From Natronolimnohabitans sp. A-GB9 (GTDB taxonomy: Archaea; Halobacteriota; Halobacteria; Halobacteriales; Natrialbaceae), in assembly GCF_030848565.1 (NCBI RefSeq), contig NZ_JAVDDV010000001.1, positions 1 to 64,000 of the forward strand: a stretch of DNA of 64,000 bases. The letters run 5' to 3'. The number at the start of each line of letters is the position of its first letter. Position 1 is the first letter of the stretch. Below, piece after piece: positions 9,225-16,927 of this stretch. Below the pieces are notes generated by a model that was not told where the DNA came from, made no database searches, and saw only the letters and a program-made list of their open reading frames with translations. The translations under genes and the position numbers were made by a program.

Positions 9225-9240
9225 GGTGTTGAACACCTAT
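9225..9240 (+). promoter_or_regulatory. Palindromic candidate operator of the right cyd operon
   Basis: GGTGTT-G-AACACC (9225-9237) is a perfect 6-bp inverted repeat, followed by TAT. The last 11 bases of this stretch (TGAACACCTAT, 9230-9240) recur before the left cydA. It ends 24 nt before the cydA ATG at 9265, a typical repressor position. Possible regulators are oxygen- or redox-responsive, but none is encoded adjacent. Confidence 0.55.
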
Positions 9241-9264
9241 TCGTAGCTACTTGGTGAGCATGAT

Positions 9265-10740
9265 ATGTCCGCTAGTCGAGCAATATCGATGACCGATCCA
9301 ACCGTCACGACGGTGATGACCGAACTCGGGCCGTGGCTGGCGTTTCTTACGCCGGAGTTAGCCAGCCGAATCCAGTTCGGCTGGGCGATTACGATTCACA
9401 TCATCTTCGCGGCGCTTTCGGTCGGGCTGGCGCCGTTTCTGGTCTACTTTACCGTCCAGGAGGTCAGAACTGGGAAGGAACGCTACGTCCGGCTCCGGAA
9501 GTTCTGGACGAAAATCTTCGCGGTCGGGTTCATCATGGGGACCGTCACCGGCATCCCGATGGGCTTTATGTTCGGGACGAACTTCGGGGCGTTCTCGACC
9601 GTCGCCGGCGAACTGATCGGGGGCCCGCTGTCCTTCGAAGCGAAGATGGCCTTCTTCCTCGAGGCCGTCTTCCTCGGGATCTTGCTGTTCGGGCGTGACC
9701 GCGTCTCTGATTGGTTCTACGCGCTCTCGTCGGTTATGGTCGCACTCGGCGCGTGGCTGTCGGCGTTCTGGATCCTGGTCGTCAACTCCTGGATGCAGAC
9801 GCCACGTGGCTACGAGATCGTCATGGAAGACGGTGTGCAGATCGCACAGCTTACCGATCCGCTCGCGGCGTTTTTCAACCCACGTTTCCCGTGGATGTAC
9901 GTCCACATGCAGAACGCGGCGATCATCTCGGTGACGCTGCTGATCGTGGGTATCGCCGCGTACTTCGTCTGGAAGAACCGTGACAGCGACGTCTGGAAAA
10001 CCGCGCTCCGGGTGGGCGTCGTCGTCCTCCTCCTGACGTCGATGTTTCAGGCCATCCACGGCGACATGTACGGCCGTCACGTCGCCGAAACGCAGCCACA
10101 CAAGTTCGCCGCGATGGAGGCCCACTACGAGACTGGATCGGCCGACTTACACGTCGTCGCCATACCGACCGATCTCGAGTCGATCACCGATCCGCGTGCG
10201 GACAACCTCTATACGATAAGCATTCCACACTTCGCGTCGTTCCTCGCCAGCGGGGGTGATCCGAACGCCGAGGTAACCGGCCTCAACGACTTCGAGTACG
10301 ACTCACCGCCCGTCGCGTGGGTCTTCTGGTCGTTCCGGATCATGGTCGGGCTAGGCTTTTGGTTCATCGCGCTCGGCGCCTGGGGGACCTACCGCCTCTG
10401 GAAGGGCGGGCTCGCCGACGACGAGCGGCTGCTGAAGGCGCTTATGGTCTCCTCGCCGCTTGGCTTCGTTGCGCTGATCACCGGCTGGTACGTCGCCGAG
10501 ATCGGGCGCCAGCCCTGGATCATTCAGGACGTCCTCAAGACGTCCGACGGCGTCTCCCCGCCGGTGACCGGGACCGAGGCGACGCTGACGCTGGTCGCGT
10601 TCGTGGTCGGGTACATCTTGCTATTCAGCGTCTTCCTCTACGTCCTGAAACGGATCATCGACGAGGAGGCCCAGCGACACGAAGTCGGAATCGAGGAAGA
10701 CGACCGACCCGATTCGCCGGGGGTGCCCGCAGATGACTAG
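9265..10740 (+). CDS. cydA: Cytochrome bd quinol oxidase subunit I (right copy)
   Basis: A 491-residue paralogue of the left CydA. Haem and catalytic residues are present: His45, His214 (MYVHMQN), Arg358 and Met360 (WSFRIMV), Glu412 and GRQPW 414-418. It therefore looks fully active as a terminal oxidase for quinol in the cytoplasmic membrane. Start at 9265 is supported by GGTGAG about 7 nt upstream; ATG codons at residues 9 and 18 are alternatives, since the N-terminus is about 20 residues longer than in the left copy. It overlaps cydB by 8 nt (ATGACTAG), so the two are translationally coupled. Confidence 0.95.
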   Translation: MSASRAISMTDPTVTTVMTELGPWLAFLTPELASRIQFGWAITIHIIFAALSVGLAPFLVYFTVQEVRTGKERYVRLRKFWTKIFAVGFIMGTVTGIPMGFMFGTNFGAFSTVAGELIGGPLSFEAKMAFFLEAVFLGILLFGRDRVSDWFYALSSVMVALGAWLSAFWILVVNSWMQTPRGYEIVMEDGVQIAQLTDPLAAFFNPRFPWMYVHMQNAAIISVTLLIVGIAAYFVWKNRDSDVWKTALRVGVVVLLLTSMFQAIHGDMYGRHVAETQPHKFAAMEAHYETGSADLHVVAIPTDLESITDPRADNLYTISIPHFASFLASGGDPNAEVTGLNDFEYDSPPVAWVFWSFRIMVGLGFWFIALGAWGTYRLWKGGLADDERLLKALMVSSPLGFVALITGWYVAEIGRQPWIIQDVLKTSDGVSPPVTGTEATLTLVAFVVGYILLFSVFLYVLKRIIDEEAQRHEVGIEEDDRPDSPGVPADD

Positions 10741-11728
10741 CGTGTTGTCGGACTCGGCGTACATGCTCGAGTCGCTTCCGGAGCTGTGGTTCGGACTCGT
10801 CGTCTTCGCACTGGGCGTCTACCTCCTGCTCGACGGGTTCGACTTCGGCCTCGGGATTCTGTTCGCCGAAGCCGACGACTCGGAGCGAGAACTCATGCTC
10901 GCCGCGTTCGGTCCGCTGTGGAAGGCCAACGAGGTGTGGCTCGTCCTGTTCGGTACCGTGTTGTTCGCCGGCTTCCCGGCCGTCTACGCCAACATCCTTG
11001 GACGGTACTATCTACTCGTGTTCGCGATCCTGTTTACCATGTCGCTGCGCGGACTGGGGTCGAAACTCCGGGAGGAACGCGACGACGAGCAGTGGGTCCG
11101 GTTCTGGGATGCCTGCTTCATCGTCGGGAGTACACTCTCGCCGTACCTCCTCGGCGTCTTCGTCGCCAGCTGGATCCTCGGTGAGCCGTCGGCGCTTGCG
11201 ATCGGTCCACTCGTCGTCGGGTTCACCGTCGTCGCGCTCACGGTCGTTCTCGGCGGCGCGTTCCTCGGCGTCAAGACGAGAGGTGAACTCCGCACTCGAG
11301 TCGTCCAGCGAGGACAGTTAGCGACGGGCGCCTACGTCCTCCTGTTCGTCGTCACGGCAGCCGTAGTGTACAGTCAGTACCCCGAGCTACGGTCGGTACT
11401 GCTGTCCGGGTCGACCGTGGCACTCGTCGTCGCGACGCTGGTGTTCGCGGTCGGAAACGTCGTCGCGGCGTCGCGGGAGCGGTATCACGCGTCGGTGCTT
11501 TCGGCGTCCGGCCTGGCAGCGGCACTCGTCGTCTTCCTCGCGACGCTGCTGTACCCGTCGATCGATCCCGCTGCCGGGTTGACGATCGCCGACGCGGTCG
11601 TCTCCCCCCTCGCGCTCAATATGACGACCATCTTCGCGGCGATCTTCGTGCCGATCATCGTCGGCTACTTCCTGTTCCTGTACTCGCTGTTCAGCGGGCC
11701 AGTAACGGCCGACCAGCAGTACAGCTAA
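10733..11728 (+). CDS. cydB: Cytochrome bd quinol oxidase subunit II (right copy, intact)
   Basis: A 331-residue membrane protein that partners CydA. The family N-terminus is clear (LPELWFGLVVFALGVYLLLD, then GFDFGLGIL), with the conserved GPLWKANEVWLV loop and GSTLSPYLLGVFVASW. The start overlaps the cydA stop. With cydA it makes the only uninterrupted bd oxidase in the window, since the left operon's cydB is frameshifted. A short gap separates it from a convergent SnoaL-like gene. Confidence 0.95.
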   Translation: MTSVLSDSAYMLESLPELWFGLVVFALGVYLLLDGFDFGLGILFAEADDSERELMLAAFGPLWKANEVWLVLFGTVLFAGFPAVYANILGRYYLLVFAILFTMSLRGLGSKLREERDDEQWVRFWDACFIVGSTLSPYLLGVFVASWILGEPSALAIGPLVVGFTVVALTVVLGGAFLGVKTRGELRTRVVQRGQLATGAYVLLFVVTAAVVYSQYPELRSVLLSGSTVALVVATLVFAVGNVVAASRERYHASVLSASGLAAALVVFLATLLYPSIDPAAGLTIADAVVSPLALNMTTIFAAIFVPIIVGYFLFLYSLFSGPVTADQQYS

Positions 11729-11821
11729 GGGAGTCGCCGAGCGCCACACGCGAAGCTCCCGTCTCGAGACGGCCGTCTGCTGACACCTACACTCGCCGAT
11801 CTTTTCGCTCATCGGGTCGAA

Positions 11822-12274
11822 TTAGCTGTCACGCTCACGGCAATCGTCTCCGTGGCTGTCGTCTGTGACCTGTTCGAGTAACTCGAGACTGTCGGTCGTA
11901 TGCCACAGCTCCGAGATTCCCGATCCGGTGAGTCGAAGTTCGACGACCCCTGTGACGACGATCGTCTCTCCGCTCGGCTCGATCCCGTGAAAGACGCCCT
12001 CGTGTGTGCCGTTCATCGTGTACCGACAGACTACGGTCGCCTCCTCCGCGATCAGTGACTCGATCGCTATCGACAGATCCGGGAACGCGCCGTGGAAGAC
12101 ATCGAGAACCTGCGTCTCGAATTCGTCGGCATCGAGTCCCGTTCCGGGAACGTTCGGCGTGTGAACGATGGCGTCCGACGCGAGCATTCGGTGAACCGTC
12201 TGTTGATCGTCCTTCTCGAACGCGGCGAGAACGAACTCTTCGGCCAGCGCCTTCTCGGTCTCGAGTCCGCTCAT
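11822..12274 (-). CDS. SnoaL/ester-cyclase-like NTF2-fold protein
   Basis: A 150-residue protein of the SnoaL-like polyketide cyclase superfamily: an N-terminal helix (LAEEFVLAAFEKDDQ), VHTPNVPGTG, FHGAFPDLSIAIESL and a final sheet region with GTHEGVFHGIEPSGETIVVT. In haloarchaea such proteins are widespread single-domain members of unknown substrate; a catalytic role is not proven. Its start overlaps the stop of the upstream lipoprotein fragment by ATGA, so the two are co-transcribed. Confidence 0.8.
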   Translation of the reverse strand: MSGLETEKALAEEFVLAAFEKDDQQTVHRMLASDAIVHTPNVPGTGLDADEFETQVLDVFHGAFPDLSIAIESLIAEEATVVCRYTMNGTHEGVFHGIEPSGETIVVTGVVELRLTGSGISELWHTTDSLELLEQVTDDSHGDDCRERDS

Positions 12275-12453
12275 TCGATTCCCTTCCCGTAAACGGTGTT
12301 GCCCACCGGCTCCAGTGAGACTGTGTACACGCTCCCGGATCCAGTGTCGTCGCCGGATGGATCACGAAGACTGGAGACACAGCCTGCAAGCGCACCGATC
12401 ACCCCTGTCCCGCCAGCCGCGATCACAGGTCTCCGTTTCAGTTGGTCACCCAT
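12271..12453 (-). pseudogene. Truncated lipoprotein, possible siderophore-binding protein remnant
   Basis: A 60-residue frame starting MGDQLKRRPVIAAGG with a lipobox (GALAGC) after a twin-Arg-like leader. The mature part reads SVYTVSLEPVGNTVYG and then stops. Haloarchaeal iron/siderophore ABC substrate-binding proteins have a similar opening (leader, lipobox, spacer, then a YSVSMEPVG-like strand) but run to about 380 residues. This is likely the surviving N-terminus of one, retained by coupling to the downstream SnoaL-like gene. An in-frame ATG at 12474 would add seven residues. Confidence 0.45.
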
Positions 12454-12474
12454 CACACGACAAGACAGCGCCAT

Positions 12475-12973
12475 CTAATAAAAACATTTTGCACTAGATC
12501 AACCTAGGTTGTATACGGTAGGCAGTAAAACATTCGACAGCAGTGCAAACGGTAGTCGACCGTCGAACGCTCGAGTGCCGGCGTACGGAGCCACGCTCTC
12601 GCGGACTACTTCCGTTGCAACCCTTCGGTGGCTACGATAGCTCGCGCAGGGTGTCACACGCCATAAGTTTAGTCGAACGTCACTACAGGGGTCGGCGAGG
12701 CGGCCGCTTCTGCCATGAATACTCGGAATCCTGATACTGTTGGACAGCACGATTCGACGATCGGTCGCGGGACTGCGGCCGTCCCACGGGTGACGGCCGC
12801 GAGTTCGCGACCGACGTCTTACTGACTGCTGTCCGACAGTATGACCATCTCGCTTTTCGGACCGTTCTGAACGCCGACTCCCCCATTGGTAAAAACAACT
12901 CAGATTGTATTAACGCAATTTCAGTTGGCAAGGTTTATGTTCGATTGGTTGAGAGTGGACGACAGAACGTTCC
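12475..12973. other. Intergenic region containing a 109-bp hairpin repeat
   Basis: Frames here are short and unlike haloarchaeal coding sequence. The main content is the type B repeat at 12734-12842. AT-rich stretches at 12475-12500 and 12890-12925 are likely promoters for the flanking divergent lipoprotein genes. Confidence 0.5.
12734..12842. repeat. 109-bp hairpin repeat, type B copy 1
   Basis: Begins ATACTGTTGGACAGCA and ends TGCTGTCCGACAGTAT, giving inverted ends of about 16 bp with one mismatch. Inside, GGTCGCG pairs with CGCGACC and GCGGCCGTC with GACGGCCGC, so most of the element can fold into one long stem. Copy 2 at 37533-37641 has the same length and nearly the same sequence. Confidence 0.8.
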
Positions 12974-13294
12974 ATGAGGCGGCTACAGTTGACACGACGG
13001 AAGTTGAGTGCAAGCGTTGCAGGCGGTCTGGCTATGCTCACCGCTGGCTGTCTCGGCAGTGGCGGCGACAGCGAGTACGAACTCGACGTCATCGACCGAC
13101 GCACCGACGAGGAGGTCGCGGACTACCACGGTCACTGGCACGGCGAACTCCCGTCGATCCCCCTCGAGGACAACGTCTCCCTCGGTGCCGTCGTCGAAGA
13201 CGAAAACGGCGAGGAGGTCGACTTCCAGTTGCGACACGACGACCACGTCGAGTGGGAGACCTCGGAAGCAATCGACGCAGCGGTTCTCGAGTAG
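12974..13294 (+). CDS. Small Tat-type lipoprotein
   Basis: A 106-residue exported protein: twin-arginine leader (TRRKLSASVAGG), lipobox AMLTAGC with the lipid-accepting Cys near residue 27, then a short mature domain containing DYHGHWHGELPSIPLEDN and FQLRHDDHVEWETS. Related haloarchaeal lipoproteins that I recall have about 35-40 more residues between LGAVVEDENGEE and FQLRHDDH, so this copy may carry an internal deletion; that comparison is from memory. The His-rich motifs could bind metal. Function unknown. Confidence 0.6.
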   Translation: MRRLQLTRRKLSASVAGGLAMLTAGCLGSGGDSEYELDVIDRRTDEEVADYHGHWHGELPSIPLEDNVSLGAVVEDENGEEVDFQLRHDDHVEWETSEAIDAAVLE

Positions 13295-13406
13295 TTCCAC
13301 CCATGATAGAGCAGCATCGCCCAGCGGCGGTCGGCAGCGTCGGCGTGTCCACCGACGGTACGCGACCGCATCGACGACGTCTCGAAGGGGAGGAGGTCGG
13401 TCACCG

Positions 13407-13964
13407 ATGAAACACCTCGTCGCGTCCCTCGAGAAAACCTGTACGTCGACGCCGTTGCTCTTCGACCTGTACGTCCGTCTCTATCGAACGGTGGTGAGAC
13501 GGGAGATCGCCCTCGGCGAGATCGACGCGACCGATCGCGTGCTCAACGTCGGCTGTGGCGCCATGCCGTTTACAGCCGCGCTGATCGCCCGCGAGACCGG
13601 CGCGTACGTCTACGCACTCGATCGCGACGAGAGCGTCCAGCCACGCACACAGCGCAACCTCGATCGAGCGGGCGTGGCAAACAGCGTCGAGGTCGTCTTC
13701 GGCGACGGAACGAGCGTCGACACGGACACGACCGTGCCACTCGAGGAGATCGATGTGGCGGTGGTAGCAGTGCAAGCGGAACCCAAAGACGAGATCGTCC
13801 GTCACTTACGGGCGCTCGAGAACGGGCCGGAACGGATCGTCGTTCGCCAGCCACGGCCGCCGTTCGCCGGAGAGTACGGCGCTCTCTCGGAGTCGTTCGA
13901 TCCCGACGACGCGACCAGCCACCGGATGCTCACCTTCGGTCGATCGGTGTTGTTCGAAACGTAG
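13407..13964 (+). CDS. Class I SAM-dependent methyltransferase-like protein
   Basis: A 185-residue protein with a Rossmann methyltransferase core: motif I VLNVGCGAMPFTAALIA, the acidic end of strand 2 (VYALDRDES) and a later VVFGDGTSVD. The fold resembles nicotianamine-synthase-like and small-molecule methyltransferases; substrate unknown. Start chosen at 13407 because GGAGGAGGT lies 9-18 nt upstream and the upstream frame is not coding-like. It is 9 nt from the next gene, so both form an operon with a flippase-like membrane protein, hinting at lipid or envelope work. Confidence 0.7.
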   Translation: MKHLVASLEKTCTSTPLLFDLYVRLYRTVVRREIALGEIDATDRVLNVGCGAMPFTAALIARETGAYVYALDRDESVQPRTQRNLDRAGVANSVEVVFGDGTSVDTDTTVPLEEIDVAVVAVQAEPKDEIVRHLRALENGPERIVVRQPRPPFAGEYGALSESFDPDDATSHRMLTFGRSVLFET

Positions 13965-13973
13965 GCCCTCCTC

Positions 13974-15020
13974 ATGAACCGGAAACTCCTCCTGTGGATC
14001 GTCGGTATCTGTTTGCTCGCTGGACTAGCGTTTCTCGCTGGCTGGCGCGAACTCTGGTCGGCACTCCAGCAGGGGAACCCGCTCGTCATCGCCGCGCTCT
14101 GTCTGGTCCAGTTCGGAACGCTCGGGCTGATCGCCTACCAGTGGCAGTTCCTGTTCGACCGCGCCGGCGTCTCCATCTCGTTTCGACGCGTATTCGAGGT
14201 GACTCTCGCCGGGCTGTTCGTCGAGAGCGCGACCCCTTCCTCGAAACTGGGTGGGATGGCGGCGAAGGTGTATCTCTTCGAGCGGACGACGAACGCGACC
14301 TACGGGACGATCTCGTCGGTGTTGCTCGCCCAGAAGTACGTCTCTCTGCCGCCGTTTGCCGTACTCTGTGTCGGCGCCCTCGGTGTTGGGGCCTCCAGCC
14401 TCGAGGACGGGGCCGTCTCGAGTGACGTCTACGGACTGGTCGGTGGGTTCGTCGCCGTCGTCGTCGCGGTCGGCGCAGTACTTACCGTGTCACGTCGGGA
14501 GACGACACGGGACGGCCACTGGTCGATCGCCACCATCGTTCCGAACTCGGCGGCCGGCTACGTCGATCGAGCGCAGTCCACACTCCGATCCGTCGTCAGT
14601 GGCGCGGGCGAACTCCTCGATCGACGCGGCCGGTACTGGTTGTACGCGATCGCCGTGCTTCTCTGGTTCGTCTACCCGCTGAAGATCTACGTCGTCGCAC
14701 TCACGCTGGGTGTCGAGACGACCCTGACGATCGCGTTCGTCGGGACCTACCTCGCGTATCTCGTCGGTCTCGCCCCGATTTCGCCCGGTGGAACCGGGAC
14801 GTTCGAAGGCACGCTTGCCCTCGTCTTTCTCGCCGGCGGTGCCTCCTTCGCCGAAGGACTCTCGGTCGCGTTGCTCGCTCGAGTCGTTACGTTCTGGGTT
14901 CCACTCGCCCTCTCTGCGGTGACGACGGCGATCCTGATCTGGAGCGACGAGGACGCCGTCCCCGACGATCTCGGTCTCGTGTCGCGTGCCTTGCGGCTCC
15001 TCCGGCGAGTTCGGGGATAG
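13974..15020 (+). CDS. Lysylphosphatidylglycerol synthase TM region/UPF0104-like membrane protein
   Basis: A 348-residue polytopic protein of the YbhN/AglD-C-terminal/LPG-synthase transmembrane family. Family marks include the early FEVTLAGLFVESATPSSKLG segment and the late ISPGGTGTFEGTLAL motif. Members act as flippases or as membrane parts of lipid-modifying enzymes. It lies in one operon with the preceding methyltransferase. The substrate cannot be told from sequence. Confidence 0.8.
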   Translation: MNRKLLLWIVGICLLAGLAFLAGWRELWSALQQGNPLVIAALCLVQFGTLGLIAYQWQFLFDRAGVSISFRRVFEVTLAGLFVESATPSSKLGGMAAKVYLFERTTNATYGTISSVLLAQKYVSLPPFAVLCVGALGVGASSLEDGAVSSDVYGLVGGFVAVVVAVGAVLTVSRRETTRDGHWSIATIVPNSAAGYVDRAQSTLRSVVSGAGELLDRRGRYWLYAIAVLLWFVYPLKIYVVALTLGVETTLTIAFVGTYLAYLVGLAPISPGGTGTFEGTLALVFLAGGASFAEGLSVALLARVVTFWVPLALSAVTTAILIWSDEDAVPDDLGLVSRALRLLRRVRG

Positions 15021-15127
15021 TCGTGCCGGCAAGGCGATTCGTTTCGTCGGGAACACCACAGTCAGCGTTGGGTTCAGGGCGACTTCTCGTGGCGACCGCT
15101 GCGTACGAGACCCGTGATCGGGTAGGT

Positions 15128-15152
15128 ACTGACTGCCGTCCGGTAGTATGGT
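15128..15152. repeat. Short repeat unit
   Basis: TACTGACTGCCGTCCGGTAGTAT is an isolated terminal arm of the dispersed repeat family, directly downstream of the ileS fragment on its strand. Confidence 0.5.
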
Positions 15153-15154
15153 GC

Positions 15155-15478
15155 TTAGGTCGTTTGCGCCTGGCGAAGACGACGGACGCCGACGAGCACT
15201 GATGTATCACCGAGAGACCACTCGTTCGTCGCGTCCATTCCGCGCGTGTCGGTGACGACCTGTTCGGCTCGAGTCTCCTCAGCGAGCACGTCGCGGTACG
15301 CCTCGATGGTCTCCCGGACCAGTGTACTCTCGGATTCGACGCCGAGAACGACCGACTCGTCCATGTCGGTCTCGAGAACGTCTCGAAGATCCTGTCACGT
15401 CGGAGAAGATCGCGGCAGACGCCCTCGCGTTTCAGCCCTGTCGTCAACGACGTGTCGACGTAGCCCGGAAAAAGTGAT
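15155..15478 (-). pseudogene. ileS: 3' fragment of isoleucyl-tRNA synthetase gene, frameshifted
   Basis: Reading the minus strand, GYVDTSLTTGLKREGVCRDL (from about 15470) is followed, after a one-base slip, by QDLRDVLETDMDESVVLGVE and then ETIEAYRDVLAEETRAEQVV. This order matches the C-terminal domain of archaeal IleRS (YVDTxLTxxLxxEGxxRExxRRxQExRKxxDLDxE, then the EExRAxxV region). The slip lies near CGACGTGACAGG: one missing base turns RRVQDLR into RRDRIF. Nothing of the catalytic core or editing domain is present, so the fragment cannot function. The full ileS is presumably elsewhere. It marks recombination at this site. Confidence 0.65.
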
Positions 15479-15567
15479 GTTCTACACGCCGCATTGTATA
15501 TAGCGACATGTGATATATGAGTGCTGAACGAGCGTTCGATAGTGCAACACGGTCTGTGGGGTGAACA

Positions 15568-15726
15568 TCACCGGCAGAGTTCACGGTGGGAGACGCGACG
15601 ATAGCCGCCCAGTGTCCGAGTATGAGCTCTCGTCCTCTCGACACCACCGTTTGACCGTTTGACGTACACACCACGTTCGTCGGCAAACTCGCCAACAGAG
15701 TATGAGCGTGGCATTTTGATAGTCAT
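15568..15726 (-). pseudogene. Possible IS607-type OrfA (MerR-like HTH) remnant
   Basis: A 52-residue frame contains YSVGEFADERGVYVKRSN and then RTLGGYRRVSHREL. This resembles the N-terminal HTH of IS607-family serine recombinases (SIGEAAxxLGVS...RTPGGHRRYxxxDL) but is degraded and lacks the catalytic domain. It begins at the edge of the third 109-bp repeat. Similarity is by eye; a chance frame is possible. Confidence 0.3.
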
Positions 15727-15833
15727 ACTATCGGACAGAACTACTCGAGGACTGGTCGCGAACTCGTGGCCGTCACCCGCGGGACGGCCGCGAGTTCGCG
15801 GCCGGCGTCTCACTGACTGCTGTCCGTCAGTAT
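15725..15833. repeat. 109-bp hairpin repeat, type B copy 3 with inverted centre
   Basis: Same length as copies 1 and 2, with ends ATACTATCGGACAG and CTGCTGTCCGTCAGTAT. The 20-bp centre reads GCCGTCACCCGCGGGACGGC, the exact reverse complement of the centre of copy 2, GCCGTCCCGCGGGTGACGGC. Its right end runs into the stop codon of the 364-residue gene (TGA 15835-15833, then TAC). Confidence 0.75.
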
Positions 15834-16927
15834 CATTCCTTTGTTGGCGGTTCATCGTGGACCGCAACCACATCATCTGCAATTTCGTGGATAGACAACC
15901 CCAACGGTGCTTCATCACTCGGCGGCACAGGCTCATATTGGCCTATGAGGAGGGTACCCGAGACGTGTGCCTCAGTTAATCGACAGTAGATCGGATCTCC
16001 ACGATCTTGTCTCGGTTCTAATTCGATGATGTCCCCGATCTCGAAGTCAATCGGATCGTCAACCAACTTTTCAATATGCCCTCGAGCTAACTCACTGAGT
16101 TTTCCGTCTACGTTCGGAACAGGATCATCGATACGTTCTGCCAACACCCACCAATCATCGATGATCTGTCTCTGTCCGATAGTTTCTTTTTCTTCTCCAT
16201 CAAGCCGAACATCGTACGCTTCTCGTTGCAGTATCGGTGAGCGATCCAGGTATGGCGTCAGCCATGCATGATATCGTTTGAAAATCTCACACTCTCCCTC
16301 ATTCGTCTGAAACGTATCACCTACGTTAAACAGGAAATCAGACTGCAGACGTTCGTGCTTGAATCGCTCGTCAACTTCATCGCCTTCTTCGATAGCACCG
16401 GGAAGGTACGACCAGCCGGCAAACTCCGATCCATATTCACGGTCTACGAAAGGTGTTTCGAGGTGATTATTTGGCGTTTCAAACACCTCAGAGAGTTGTT
16501 TCAGTGCTTCCCTCTCAGAGAGGCAGTCTGTGCGGTTATCGGGGTCTGTGTCGAAGGCATCAAGTGATTTTGAGGGTGATGTGGGTGCATTTAGTGGCGG
16601 TTCATCCCACTCGTCCGTCGGCGTATGGAAAGAAAACTCGCCCACGTAGAGACAGTAATACGCCTTTCCGTCAATTTCGTGGGTACGAACAGCATCAACA
16701 CAACCACCTTGAACTAGATTTTCAAGAATTACTCGTTTCAGCCGATAGAGTGCTTTTTTCCTGAGACTGTAAACGCGGGCGTTTGCTTTGAGCCCTGCAG
16801 TGTATGCGTCTTTAGCGGATTCGGCGTATCGCTTTGCCTCCACGTTGAGTTGATACAGTGCCGCTAACTGGTTGAAATCACACTGTGGACAGTGTGAAGA
16901 CGCTTGTTCGCTACTCGTCTCGTTCAT
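15833..16927 (-). CDS. Uncharacterised 364-residue protein in AT-richer DNA
   Basis: I do not recognise this protein. It starts with a CxxC pair (HCPQCDFNQ, about residues 13-16), followed by a basic helical stretch (about 25-75: YAESAKDAYTAGLKANARVY, KKALYRLKRVI) and a mixed alpha/beta body. The C-terminal third (about 255-340) looks like a small beta-rich domain (FEIGDIIELEPRQDRGDPIY). There is no leader or membrane span. Base composition is lower in GC than the neighbours and codon use is less biased, suggesting recent acquisition from a virus or plasmid. TTTAAATA at 16953-16960 fits a TATA box for a leaderless start at 16927. Confidence 0.7.
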   Translation of the reverse strand: MNETSSEQASSHCPQCDFNQLAALYQLNVEAKRYAESAKDAYTAGLKANARVYSLRKKALYRLKRVILENLVQGGCVDAVRTHEIDGKAYYCLYVGEFSFHTPTDEWDEPPLNAPTSPSKSLDAFDTDPDNRTDCLSEREALKQLSEVFETPNNHLETPFVDREYGSEFAGWSYLPGAIEEGDEVDERFKHERLQSDFLFNVGDTFQTNEGECEIFKRYHAWLTPYLDRSPILQREAYDVRLDGEEKETIGQRQIIDDWWVLAERIDDPVPNVDGKLSELARGHIEKLVDDPIDFEIGDIIELEPRQDRGDPIYCRLTEAHVSGTLLIGQYEPVPPSDEAPLGLSIHEIADDVVAVHDEPPTKE

